From the NCBI RefSeq assembly GCF_001613345.1, contig NZ_BDCE01000070.1, positions 1 to 64,000 on the forward strand: a stretch of 64,000 nucleotides of DNA. Direction: 5' to 3'. Below, one piece after another: positions 19,701 through 27,814 of this stretch. The position numbers and the translations under genes were made by a program. Under the pieces are notes generated by a model that had not been told where the DNA came from, did not search any database, and worked only from the letters and a program-made list of their open reading frames with translations. The DNA is from Nocardia uniformis NBRC 13702 (GTDB lineage: Bacteria; Actinomycetota; Actinomycetes; Mycobacteriales; Mycobacteriaceae). How positions within the stretch are numbered: the first letter of the stretch is position 1; every line of letters begins with the position of its first letter.

Positions 19701-22700
19701 AGACGAATTCGAAGGCCCGCTGCTCGGCATCCGCGCCGGGCAGGACGCGCAGCTCCAGATCGAATTTGGCGAGCGCGATATCGAGTTCTTCGGCCGCGAG
19801 CCCGAGTCCGGGCAATTGCAGCGGTGGCGGCGGGGTGTCCTGCACGGTGAGCGCCACCTGCAGCAGCGGACGGGTTCCGCCCACACTGCCGCCGACCTCT
19901 TCCACCACCCGTTCGAACGGCACCTCGGCATTGGCCATGGCGGCGAGTTCGGTATCGCGGTCGGCCTGCAGCAATTCGCTGAAATGCCGGTCCGGATCCA
20001 CATCGGAACGCAGTACCAGGGTGTTGACGAACATGCCGACGAGATCGTCGAGCCGGGTATCGGTGCGGCCGGCGACCGGGGTACCGATCACGATGTCGCG
20101 GCCCCCGGTGACTATGCGCAGCAGTACCGCGAGCGCGGAGCGCACCATCATGAAGGTCGAAACACCGTGGGCGCGCGCGATTTCCGACAGTCGCGCCTGC
20201 AGCGCCTCGGGCACCTCGAACCGTACCGCCGCGGCCCGCTGGGACGGCTCGCTGGGACGCGGCCGATCGTAGGGCAGTGGCAGTTCCTCCGGCAGATCCG
20301 CCAGCGCGTGGCGCCAGTAGCCGAGCTGGATGGCGGCGGTGCTGTCGGGATCGGTGTCCGCGCCGAGGCATTCGCGCTGCCACAGGCTGAAGTCCGCGTA
20401 CTGCACGGGCAGTGGCGGCCAGACCGGAGCCGCTCCCCCGCGTCGTGCCGTGTAGGCATTGGCCAGATCGCGGGTCAGCGGTCCGAGCGACCAGCCGTCG
20501 GCGGCAATGTGGTGCAGCACGATACCGAGCACATGGCGTTGCGGTCCGGTGCGCAGCAGGCTGATGCGCAGCGGAATCTCATGGGACAGGTCGAAGCCGC
20601 GCTGTGCGAGATCGTGCAGTGCCACCTCGACGTCCGGCTCGGCGGTCTCCTCGGCCGCGAGTACGGGCAGGCAGCGTTCGGTATCGAGGACCACCTGGTG
20701 TGCGCCCGCGCCGTCGTCGGCGAAGACGGTGCGCAGCACCTCGTGCCGGTCGACCAGGTCGGCCAGTGCCGCGTGTAGGGCGGCGATATCCAGATCGCCG
20801 CTGATCCGCAGCGCGAACGCGATGTTGTAGGCGCTGGATTGGGGAGAATACCTATTGAGGAACCACAGTCGCTGCTGCGGCAGCGACAGGGGGATGCGTT
20901 CCGGACGCGGGGTATGCACCGCCAGCGCCGCCCGCTGCGTCCGGGGCGCTTCCGCCAGGCGTGCGGCCACCCCGGCCACGGTCGGGGCCTCGAAAATGGC
21001 CCGCACCGGCAATTCCACCCCGAATTCGGTGTGCAGTGCGGCGGTGAGCCGGGTGGCGAGCAGCGAGTTGCCGCCCACATCGAAGAAATTGTCGTCCGCG
21101 CCCTGCACCGGGGTGCCGAGCACCATGCCGAAGACCTGCGCGACCTGCTGTTCCATCTCGCTTTCCGGCGCCCGCGAGGGTGCGACGGCGGTGAAATCGG
21201 GTGCGGGCAGCGCTTTCCGGTCGAGTTTGCCGGACGGGGTGACCGGCACGGTCTCGAGGACGACGACCGCGGCGGGCACCATATAGCCGGGCAGTCGACC
21301 GCGCGCGGTGTCGAGGACGGCGGCGGTATCGAGTTCGTCCTCGGCGGTGAGATAGCTGACCAGGCGCGGATTTCCGCGGTCGCCGTTGTGTACCACGGTG
21401 AGCGCGAAGGCGACTCCGGGGTGCGAGCGCAGTACATGGTCGATTTCACGCAGTTCGATGCGGAAGCCGCGGATCTTGATCTGATCGTCGGCGCGGCCGA
21501 GGAAGCGCAGCTGCCCGGTGCCGTCGGCGACCACGAGATCGCCGGTGCGGTACATGCGTTCACCGCGCCGACCGTGCGGGTTGGCCGGGAACCGCTGGGC
21601 GGTCAGGGCGAGTCGCCCGAGGTAGCCGCGCGCCAGACCGGGGCCGGACAGGTACAGCTCACCCGCGACCCCCGGCGGTACCGGATGCAGGCGACCGTCG
21701 AGGACGAACAGCCGCATACCGCGCACCGGCAGACCGATCGGCACCGGCGCTCCGGCCACCATGGGTCCGGTGGCGGTGGCGGCGACGGTGGCCTCCGAGG
21801 GGCCGTACATATTGTGCATGTGCCGGCCCGCGCCACCGCGTGCCCGCGGATCGGTCCAGACGCGGACCAGATCCTCCGGGCAGGCTTCGCCGCCGACAAT
21901 GACGGCCTCGAGATCGTCGAGGTCGTCCGGCGGCACGGTGGCGAGCGCGGCGGGGGTGATGAAGGCGTGCGTCACCCGTTCGGTGCGCAGCAGTCGCGCC
22001 AGTTCCGCGCCGCCGAACATGCCCGCGGGGGCGACCACAATGGTGGCCCCGGCCGCGAAGCCGAGCAGCAGTTCGAGGACGGACGCGTCGAAGCTGGGTG
22101 AGGAGAAGTGCAGGGTGCGTGCGGTATCGGTGACCCGGAACAGATTCATCTGCTCGTGGGCCAGCGAGGCGAGTCCGGCATGGGTGACCACGACGGCCTT
22201 GGGCTTACCGGTGGACCCGGAGGTGTAGATGAGGTACGCCGGGTGCGCGGTGCGCAGCGGATGGTATCGGTCGGTGTCGGTGAGCGGGGTGACCGGGAAT
22301 CGCGCGCACTCGGCGGCGAGGGTGTCCGAGCCGAGCAGCAGCCAGTCCACGTACGACTTGCGGTGGCGGCCACGGTTACTCGGCCAATCCGGCATGGTGC
22401 TGTGGTATTCCGGATCGGTGATCCCGAGCATGGCTCCGGAATCGGCGAGCATATGCCCGATGCGATCGGCCGGATAGTCCGGGTCGATGGGCACATAGGC
22501 GGCACCGGTTTTGGCGACCGACCACACCGCGAGAATGCAGTCGAGGGTGCGGGGCAGCGCGATGGCCACCACCACCTCCGGGCCGGCACCGTGTTCGATG
22601 AGGACGCGCGCCAGCCGGTTGGAGCGTTCGTCTAGTTCGCGGTAGGTGGTGTCGGTGCCGAGGTAGCGCACCGCCACCGTTTCGGGGGCGCGCTCGGCGG

Positions 22701-25700
22701 TATCGGCGAGCAGGCGGGCGAGGGTCACGGCCGGTTCGGCCGGGGAACCCATGATGGGCACCAGTTTCGTGGTTTCGCGGGCGTCCAGAATCGGCAGATC
22801 TCCGACGGGCACGGTCGGGTCGGCGACCGCGGCCGTCAGCACGGCGGTGAAGCGGCGGGCAATGGCCTGCACCGTGGTGCGGTCGAAAACATCGGCGGCA
22901 TAACCGAATTCCGCGACGAGCGGCCCGTCGTCGATATCGGATGTACTGCCCGCTCCAGCTCTACCACCGGGTTCGTGCACGGTGAGCTGCAGATCGAATT
23001 TGGCCAGTTCCATCGGCATGGGTACCACGCACGCCGACAGTCCGGGCAGGTCGATGCGCAGCTCCGGGGTGCTGTCGTAGGACAGCATGACCTGGAACAG
23101 CGGATGCCGGGCGGCGGAGCGTTCCGGATTGACCACCTCGACGAGGCGTTCGAACGGTACGTCGGCATTGGCGAAGGCGTCGAGGTCGGTATCGCGGACC
23201 TCGGTGAGCATCTGGTCGAATCCGGCGGCCGGATCCACCCGGGTGCGCAGCACCAGGGTGTTGACGAACATGCCGACGAGGTCGTCGAGGGCCGGATCGG
23301 AGCGGCCCGCGATGGGGGTGCCGATGGCGATATCGGTGGTGTTGCACAGTCGCGACAGCACCGAGGCCAGCGCGGCGTGCAGCACCATGAACGTGCTGAC
23401 ACCGCGCTCGTGCGCCAATGTCGCGATGGCGCGCCGGGTTTCGGCGGCGATCGTGAATTCGACGCGGCCACCCTCGGCGGACCGCTGCCGCGGCCGCGGG
23501 CGGTCCAGTGGCAGATCCAACTGGTCGGGCAGGTCCGCCAGCTCCGCCCGCCAATGGGCGAGCTGACGCGACAGCGCCGACGCCGGATCGGATTCGTCGC
23601 CGAGCAATTCGCGCTGCCAGAGCGCGAAATCCGCGTACTGCACCGGCAGCGGCTGCCACTGCGGCGCGGTTCCGGTGGTGCGGGCGGCGACCGCGGACAT
23701 GATGTCGCGGGCCAGCGGCGCGATGGACCAGCCGTCGCCGCTGATGTGATGCAGCACCATGAGGAAGACGTGCCGGTCGGGTCCGGTCGTGTACAGCGCC
23801 ACCCGAATCGGGGCCTGGCTGCGCAGATCGAATCCGTATCCGGCGTATTCGCGCGCCAATTCGACGACATCGTCGTCGGTGGCGTCGATGGGGTCGAGGG
23901 CCAGTGGGATCTCCGAGGCCGGATGCACCAGCTGGCACGGTCCGTCCGGGGAATCCGGGAAGGTGGTGCGCAGGCTTTCGTGCCGTTCCAGCACATCGAG
24001 CAGCCCGGCGCGCAGCGCCGAGATATCGAGGGCCCCGGTCAGTTCCACCGCCAGGGGCATATTGTAGGCGGCGGCGTGTTCGGCGAAGCGGTTGAGGATC
24101 CACAGTCGCTGCTGTGCCTGCGACAGCGGAATCCGCTCCGGCCGCGGGCTTGCCAGCAGTTTCGGTGAGGAGTTGTCCGGGCTGTGCCCGTCGAAGCGGG
24201 CCGCCAGGGCCGCGACCGTCGAATGTTCGAACAGGTCGCGAATGGTGAGCGCGCCACCGAGCGCGGCATTGATGCGGGCGACGACCCGGGCGGCACTCAG
24301 CGAGTTACCGCCGTGGTCGAAGAAGCTGTCTCCCACGCCGATCTCGTCGGTGCCGAGCATCTCGGCGAAAATGCCGGTGAGTCGTCGTTCCACCTCGGTG
24401 CGCGGCGCGACCGCAGCCGGGGCGGATCGCCGTGCGGCCGCGTCCGGTTCCGGCAGGGCCCGGCGATCGACCTTGCCATTGGCGCTGAGCGGTAATTCAT
24501 CGAGCACCATGAGCACCGACGGCACCATATAACTGGGCAGCAGGACCTTGAGACCGGCGCCGAGTTCGGCGGTATCGAGTTCGGTCACGCACGGCGCGGC
24601 CACCACATAGCCGACCAGTTCGTCACCACCGCGGCCATGCCGCGCCACACAGATCGTGCGCGCGACCCGCGGGTCCGCGAGCAGGGCATTCTCGATATCC
24701 CCGAGTTCGATGCGCAGGCCGCGGATCTTGACCTGAAAATCGCTGCGACCCAGGTATTCCAGTACGCCGATGCGTCCGACGCGCCAGCGCACCAGATCGC
24801 CGGTGCGGTACATGCGCGCACCGGGGAGGAACGGATTGGCGACGAATCGGTCCCCGGTCAGCGCCGGACGGCCCAGATAGCCGCGGGCCAGCTGCACACC
24901 CGCCAGGTACAGCTCGCCGATGACGCCGGGTGCGACCGGCTGCATCCTCGAATCCAGCACGTAGGTGCGGGTATTCCAGATGGGTGAGCCGATGGGCACC
25001 ACGGCCTCGCCGGGTACGCAATGCCAGGCGGTGACGTCCACGGCGGCCTCGGTGGGGCCGTAGAGATTGTGCAATCGCGGTGCGTCGGTGCCGGTCCCCA
25101 GGGCGGTATGGAATTCGGTGACGGTGGCGGTGGGCAGAGCCTCACCACTGCAGAAGACCTGCTTCAGTCCGGTGCACCCGCGCACATCGGTATCGGTGAG
25201 GAAGACCGACAGCATGGACGGTACGAAATGGGCGGTGGTGACGCCCTTCTCGGCGATGACCCGCGCCAGATAGGCCGGATCGCGATGCCCGTCCGGTGCG
25301 GCGATGACCAGGCGCGCCCCGATCTGCAAGGGCCAGAAGAACTCCCACACCGAGACGTCGAAGGTGGCGGGTGTCTTCTGCAACACCACATCGCCACTGT
25401 CGAGCGGGTAGGCGTGTTGCATCCAGCGCAGCCGGTTCACGATGGCGGCATGGCTGACGCCGACACCCTTGGGCCGTCCGGTGGAGCCGGAGGTGAAGAT
25501 GACATAGGCCAGGTGGTCCGAGCGCAGTGCGGCACGACGGTCGGCATCGGCCACCGGGCGCGGGCTGTGCGCGGACAGGTCCGCGGTGTCGATATCGAAG
25601 CGCGCGGTGGTCGGCAATTCGAGGCCGTCTCGCGTGGTGGTGAGCACGCACAGCGGCTGCGCCTGCTCCAGCATCTGCCCGATGCGGTCGGCCGGGTGAT

Positions 25701-27366
25701 CCGGATCGATGGGCAGGTACGCGGCACCGGCCTTGATGACGGCGTACATACCGATGAGCAGGTCCGTACTGCGCCGAATGGCCAGGCCCACCACGGTATC
25801 GGGCCCGGCGCCGCGCTCGATGAGTTCGCGGGCGAGGCGGTTCGCGCGCTCGTCGAGGGCGGAGTAGGTGAGGGTCTCGTCCTCGTATTCGAGGGCTACC
25901 CGGTTCGGGCACATAGCGGCCCGGTCGGCGAACAGTCCGGCGAGGGTGCCCTCCTGGCGCGCCACCTGGGTCGAATTCCATTCGCGCAGTACGCGATCGC
26001 GTTCGTCATCGGTGAGTACCGGCAGCGTGGTGACGGCGGTGCCCGGATCGGCGGCCAGGAAGCGGTCCAGGAAATCGAGGAATCGACTGTGGTGGGTGGT
26101 CAATTCGGCCGGGTTGTAGAGCCGCGGATTGGCCTCGAAGTCGATGTGGGTGCGGCCGCCCGCACCGTTGTAGAGGTTGATCGACAGATCTTCGACCGGT
26201 CCGGTGGAGAGCACATTGAGCGAGCCCACCAGGCTGCCGAAGTTCAATTCGCTGTGGAACAGCATGATATTGACCATCGGCCCGAAGAAGCCGCGGGAGT
26301 CCCGCGAGTAGCCGCAGTCTCGGCGAATATCGTCACTGCGGTAGCGCTGATGCCGCAGGGCACCGGTGATCTGCAATTCGACCGCGCGCACGGTATCGGC
26401 CACGGTGCTGTGGTCGCCGAACTTCACGCGCAGCGGGACCACATTGGAGACGACACCGGCCGAACGCCGCAGCGCCACGGTGGTGCGAGCGGAGACGGGC
26501 AGGCTCAGCACCACATCCTGATTGCCGGTGACGCCGCGGACATAGCAGGCCAGCGCGGCGACGAACAGCGTGGAGCTATTGCTGTCCAAGGCCGTTGCCC
26601 GCGCCTGGACCGCTTCTTCGAGCCCGGGGGTGAGGACCGCGGCGGCGGTGCGGCGGCCCGCGTCGGCGACCGGTGCGACGGTGCCGGTGGCGGACAGGGT
26701 GATCGGATCGCCCACGCCGTCGAGTTGTTCGCGCCAGTAGTCGCCGTCCTTGCGGAATCGGCTGGTTTCGCGGTAGCGGGATTCGTCCGCGTATATAGAG
26801 GACAGGGGCGTCGCGCGGGACACCACCGGTTCGGTCTGATTCTCCAGCGCGCTGTAGATCTCCGCCGTGCGGGTGGTGGCGTTCATCGCGCCGTACCCGT
26901 CGATCACGATGTGGTGGCCGCGGGTGTACCAGAGGTATTCCGAATCCCCGGTGCGCAGCACCACATTGATGGTGAGCGGATCGTGTTCGATATCAATGGG
27001 TGAGCTGGCGTGCTCGTTCATCCATGCCAGGGCCGCCGCGCGCGGATCCGGTTCATCTCGCAGGTCGATTCGTGCCCAGCCCGGCCGCCAGGTGGGATCG
27101 ACCACCTGATGCGGCACCCCATCGATCTCCACCAAACGCACATGGCCCACCTGGGTTTCGCTGCCGAAGCGTTCGATGGCGTACAACAGTCGACCCGCAT
27201 CGAGGTCGCCGTGGATCTCGACGTACTGCGCGATGGTGAGGGGGACGTCGGGCCGAATTCGCTGGGCATACCAGAGGGCCGATTGCGCGGGTGAGAGCGC
27301 GAATGGTTGTGCTGAGAATTCACCGGATGAACATTGGTCGACGCGATCCGTGGCCAATGAACTCAT
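13720..27366 (-). CDS. tetramodular non-ribosomal peptide synthetase (C-A-T)x4-TE
   Basis: A 4,548-residue NRPS. By approximate residue: C1 20-450 (HHIVIDGYG near 151), A1 465-970 (TSGSTGRPKG near 623), T1 DHGGNSL near 1016; C2 HHISGDGWS near 1206, A2 near 1714, T2 DVGGNSL near 2095; C3 HHIAADGWS near 2285, A3 near 2775, T3 DIGGNSL near 3152; C4 HHIAMDGWS near 3348, A4 near 3837, T4 ELGGNSL near 4221; TE GWSLGG near 4360. Specificity residues aligned by eye to GrsA: A1 DVWHFSLVDK (the EntF serine code), A2 DALFIGMVAK, A3 DAFFMGGVVK, A4 DALFLGVIVK, all three unassigned and hydrophobic. C1 shares RHQRY and FGP.(V)NI features with EntF/DhbF, so an acyl or aryl group is probably loaded in trans. 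No epimerase, methyltransferase or cyclisation domain was seen. ATG 27366 follows GGAG; the preceding codon is TTG. No MbtH gene in the window. Confidence 0.96.
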   Translation of the reverse strand: MSSLATDRVDQCSSGEFSAQPFALSPAQSALWYAQRIRPDVPLTIAQYVEIHGDLDAGRLLYAIERFGSETQVGHVRLVEIDGVPHQVVDPTWRPGWARIDLRDEPDPRAAALAWMNEHASSPIDIEHDPLTINVVLRTGDSEYLWYTRGHHIVIDGYGAMNATTRTAEIYSALENQTEPVVSRATPLSSIYADESRYRETSRFRKDGDYWREQLDGVGDPITLSATGTVAPVADAGRRTAAAVLTPGLEEAVQARATALDSNSSTLFVAALACYVRGVTGNQDVVLSLPVSARTTVALRRSAGVVSNVVPLRVKFGDHSTVADTVRAVELQITGALRHQRYRSDDIRRDCGYSRDSRGFFGPMVNIMLFHSELNFGSLVGSLNVLSTGPVEDLSINLYNGAGGRTHIDFEANPRLYNPAELTTHHSRFLDFLDRFLAADPGTAVTTLPVLTDDERDRVLREWNSTQVARQEGTLAGLFADRAAMCPNRVALEYEDETLTYSALDERANRLARELIERGAGPDTVVGLAIRRSTDLLIGMYAVIKAGAAYLPIDPDHPADRIGQMLEQAQPLCVLTTTRDGLELPTTARFDIDTADLSAHSPRPVADADRRAALRSDHLAYVIFTSGSTGRPKGVGVSHAAIVNRLRWMQHAYPLDSGDVVLQKTPATFDVSVWEFFWPLQIGARLVIAAPDGHRDPAYLARVIAEKGVTTAHFVPSMLSVFLTDTDVRGCTGLKQVFCSGEALPTATVTEFHTALGTGTDAPRLHNLYGPTEAAVDVTAWHCVPGEAVVPIGSPIWNTRTYVLDSRMQPVAPGVIGELYLAGVQLARGYLGRPALTGDRFVANPFLPGARMYRTGDLVRWRVGRIGVLEYLGRSDFQVKIRGLRIELGDIENALLADPRVARTICVARHGRGGDELVGYVVAAPCVTELDTAELGAGLKVLLPSYMVPSVLMVLDELPLSANGKVDRRALPEPDAAARRSAPAAVAPRTEVERRLTGIFAEMLGTDEIGVGDSFFDHGGNSLSAARVVARINAALGGALTIRDLFEHSTVAALAARFDGHSPDNSSPKLLASPRPERIPLSQAQQRLWILNRFAEHAAAYNMPLAVELTGALDISALRAGLLDVLERHESLRTTFPDSPDGPCQLVHPASEIPLALDPIDATDDDVVELAREYAGYGFDLRSQAPIRVALYTTGPDRHVFLMVLHHISGDGWSIAPLARDIMSAVAARTTGTAPQWQPLPVQYADFALWQRELLGDESDPASALSRQLAHWRAELADLPDQLDLPLDRPRPRQRSAEGGRVEFTIAAETRRAIATLAHERGVSTFMVLHAALASVLSRLCNTTDIAIGTPIAGRSDPALDDLVGMFVNTLVLRTRVDPAAGFDQMLTEVRDTDLDAFANADVPFERLVEVVNPERSAARHPLFQVMLSYDSTPELRIDLPGLSACVVPMPMELAKFDLQLTVHEPGGRAGAGSTSDIDDGPLVAEFGYAADVFDRTTVQAIARRFTAVLTAAVADPTVPVGDLPILDARETTKLVPIMGSPAEPAVTLARLLADTAERAPETVAVRYLGTDTTYRELDERSNRLARVLIEHGAGPEVVVAIALPRTLDCILAVWSVAKTGAAYVPIDPDYPADRIGHMLADSGAMLGITDPEYHSTMPDWPSNRGRHRKSYVDWLLLGSDTLAAECARFPVTPLTDTDRYHPLRTAHPAYLIYTSGSTGKPKAVVVTHAGLASLAHEQMNLFRVTDTARTLHFSSPSFDASVLELLLGFAAGATIVVAPAGMFGGAELARLLRTERVTHAFITPAALATVPPDDLDDLEAVIVGGEACPEDLVRVWTDPRARGGAGRHMHNMYGPSEATVAATATGPMVAGAPVPIGLPVRGMRLFVLDGRLHPVPPGVAGELYLSGPGLARGYLGRLALTAQRFPANPHGRRGERMYRTGDLVVADGTGQLRFLGRADDQIKIRGFRIELREIDHVLRSHPGVAFALTVVHNGDRGNPRLVSYLTAEDELDTAAVLDTARGRLPGYMVPAAVVVLETVPVTPSGKLDRKALPAPDFTAVAPSRAPESEMEQQVAQVFGMVLGTPVQGADDNFFDVGGNSLLATRLTAALHTEFGVELPVRAIFEAPTVAGVAARLAEAPRTQRAALAVHTPRPERIPLSLPQQRLWFLNRYSPQSSAYNIAFALRISGDLDIAALHAALADLVDRHEVLRTVFADDGAGAHQVVLDTERCLPVLAAEETAEPDVEVALHDLAQRGFDLSHEIPLRISLLRTGPQRHVLGIVLHHIAADGWSLGPLTRDLANAYTARRGGAAPVWPPLPVQYADFSLWQRECLGADTDPDSTAAIQLGYWRHALADLPEELPLPYDRPRPSEPSQRAAAVRFEVPEALQARLSEIARAHGVSTFMMVRSALAVLLRIVTGGRDIVIGTPVAGRTDTRLDDLVGMFVNTLVLRSDVDPDRHFSELLQADRDTELAAMANAEVPFERVVEEVGGSVGGTRPLLQVALTVQDTPPPPLQLPGLGLAAEELDIALAKFDLELRVLPGADAEQRAFEFVYATELFDRQSVETLAERLVRVFEAIGIDPRVRIRDIDARTDTECEMLTPAWGPAPEPQCSLAAYFAATAHLNPDRVFLRAADAELTYEEADAYSDRLARVLIGRGFGPGDRVALGLTRSIESVLTVLAVAKAGAAFVPVDPNYPADRARHMLADSGCRVGVSMSDHATRLETAAAGLAIEWLQLDDPGLTAELEVAEGGPITDMDRVATLWTGDLAYVIYTSGSTGKPKGVAVTHGGLSNFADEIRERMRVDRDSRTMHFSSPSFDAAIFDLLLAIGSGASMVICPPDIYGGDELAALIDREQVSHTFLTPAALSTIDRDRWELPRLRSIMVGGEACGPELVARWAPGRALFNGYGPTETTVVISIAGPMVPGEPVTIGSLVRGARALVLDERLRPVPVGVPGELYLGGMGVARGYFDRFELSAARFVADPYGPEGARMYRTGDVVRWTAAGELSYLGRSDHQVKVRGFRIELGEIDAVLTSHLGVRFAHTEVRQIAGTSRIVSFLLPADGAGLDLETLRAHAAAHLPSHMVPSSLTLLDHIPLTPVGKLDRDALPEPQAIAATASRAPATDTERLVAEVMADLVGVENIGADDSFFDIGGNSLLATQLVARLAAATGVRLEVRGVFAAPTVAGLAAQLDAGTGSGELRPEPRKRTRPERIPLSAAQRRLWFLERFNASGDAETLGAYNIPVALRMRGELDVIALRAAVHAVQRRHETLRTVFPDVEGEPTQFVLEAEHAAIALPIRTVTEDGVTAEIQRIAAAGFDLGTEAPLRAEVLRLATDDHVLVLVVHHIAMDGWSLQPLAADVAAAYRAHATGQVPDWPELPVQYADYTLWQQDVLGREEDPESVIGRQLDYWRGALDGIPELLQVPADRPRPPVPSYRGGTVECTLDAFTHRELQTVAAEHGVTMFMVLHAALVTLLHRLTAGDDITVGTPIAGRGHPALDRMVGMFVGTLVLRSKVGGGDTFADLLRAVRDTDLEAFAHADVPFERLVEVLNPVRSQAHHPMFQVMLSVQNQPLRVLELPGLRIEADDADPGIAKFDLQFTLTEAWTAQREPDGITVNVNYAEDLFDADTATRLAQRFVRLLTAAAANPATAVGDLELLESDEWSALAPVRGIEPGRPITFPQVFEAAAAIDRQAVAVRAAGTQISYDALDRWTNRLARVLITQGVGPETLVAMGIPRSAESVAVMLAIAKAGAAFVPVDPNYPEHRIVHMLTDSGAAMGITLAAHRQHMPDGASWTVLDAPSFRRKVLGTSDAPITDADRILPLRMDNPAYVIYTSGSTGTPKGVVVTHGGISNFAAETAQRFDVHPGSRVLHFATPSFDAAMLDILFALGGAATLVLTPPGVVGGEELGEVFRQERITHAFITTSALGTVDPTDITDMRHILVGGEALPPDLVHRWSSGPAGRHLYNVYGPTETTIVTVISEPMGDGVPITIGGPIRGVSAAVLDGRLHPTPVGVTGELQLAGTALARGYLHRPGLTAQRFVANPFGKPGERMYRTGDLVRWCENNGRVRDLEYVGRTDHQVKIRGFRIELGEIDAALSKHHAVEFTHTIGHRTPAGVTALVSYVKPRSGTAPTVVELTTFLADLVPNYMVPQSIMLLDRVPLSPVGKLDRKALPEPVFAAREGYRAPSTPTEAALCAAFADVLGLDQVGVDAGFFELGGNSLLATKVVSHLRTDGIALPVQAMFGESSPAAIARKLQEAHGDLDAVLAAALEPVLPIRTAATSERPPLWCVHPAIGLAWCFAGLLAHLPGDQPLYGLQAPHVNGADNHSSVAEAARSYVAQLKTVQPEGPYHLVGWSLGGLIAHEMAVQLQDAGDEVALLGLMDSFQLSDELLERGIPSIADIIGEFGSDLLGGDTDIDPRMNLQEAAELLRNRPGPFAALTVEHLERLYVGCTNGVTLAHGFRPRVFAGDMIFFTAADDEINRAHPDRNADAWEPYVTGTVHAELVRCRHSGMTTPESLSVIGPVLRDHLSGKVAEREDAR

Positions 27367-27814
27367 CAATCACTCCAATCTGCCGCTGTTGACGCAACTC
27401 CCCGAGCACCGCGGCCCGACACTGCGGCTGACGCGCGCACGCGCGAGCCGTAGGACGTGATCCACGACCTATGATTCGGAGCATCACGCCGACTGGATCG
27501 GTAGTGATCTCGAGTTGTCCGGCAACGAACGTCGTTGGCGGAGTTAGTTATTCAATGGCTAATTCACCGCAAACCTCGCGATTTCGGGATCTAGCACGGG
27601 AAATAGGGGTAGAGTTCCGGCAATTCGGAATTTTCCTCCGGCAATTCGGACAGGTTATGATCGCACTAGCTAAGAGCTGGCGAATCAAACTTGGCGAGCC
27701 GGGCGGGCGACCCTCATTCGCTCCGCCACCACGAACGTCACGGGTGGTTCACCGCTCGGACGGCCCGGTACCCACGGCAGGTACGGGGTCGCCCCGATTA
27801 TTGGAGCCGGGTGG
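27367..27814. other. intergenic region between the NRPS start and lnt stop
   Basis: About 450 bases with lower GC than the surroundings. It should hold the NRPS operon promoter on the minus strand. It contains an exact 14-bp direct repeat (27616-27629 and 27637-27650), a 19-bp segment 27544-27562 with TTAG/CTAA ends, and a plus-strand frame from ATG 27555 that runs to 28016 into the antisense of lnt. No ppm-like gene or recognisable pseudogene is present. Confidence 0.6.
27616..27650. repeat. 14-bp direct repeat, 21-bp period, upstream of the NRPS operon
   Basis: tccggcaattcgga occurs exactly twice, start to start 21 bp apart, i.e. two helical turns on one DNA face, roughly 250-285 bases upstream of the NRPS start. 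This is the layout of a tandem activator or repressor site. The binding protein is unknown; no regulator gene is adjacent. Confidence 0.6.

Noticed and set aside
14893..20778. Very long plus-strand open frames (up to ~800 codons) opposite the NRPS
   Set aside because: They are antisense shadows caused by high GC and rare stops; they lack domains and ribosome-binding sites, while the minus strand shows complete NRPS motifs throughout.
13720..27366. Epimerisation or dual C/E domains in the NRPS
   Set aside because: Each T domain is followed directly by a C domain with a normal HHIxxDGWS motif, and no E-domain motifs or extra HHxxxxxGD motif were seen.
27544..27562. IdeR iron box as an annotated feature
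   Set aside because: Only about 9 of 19 positions match the consensus; kept only as a low-interest observation.
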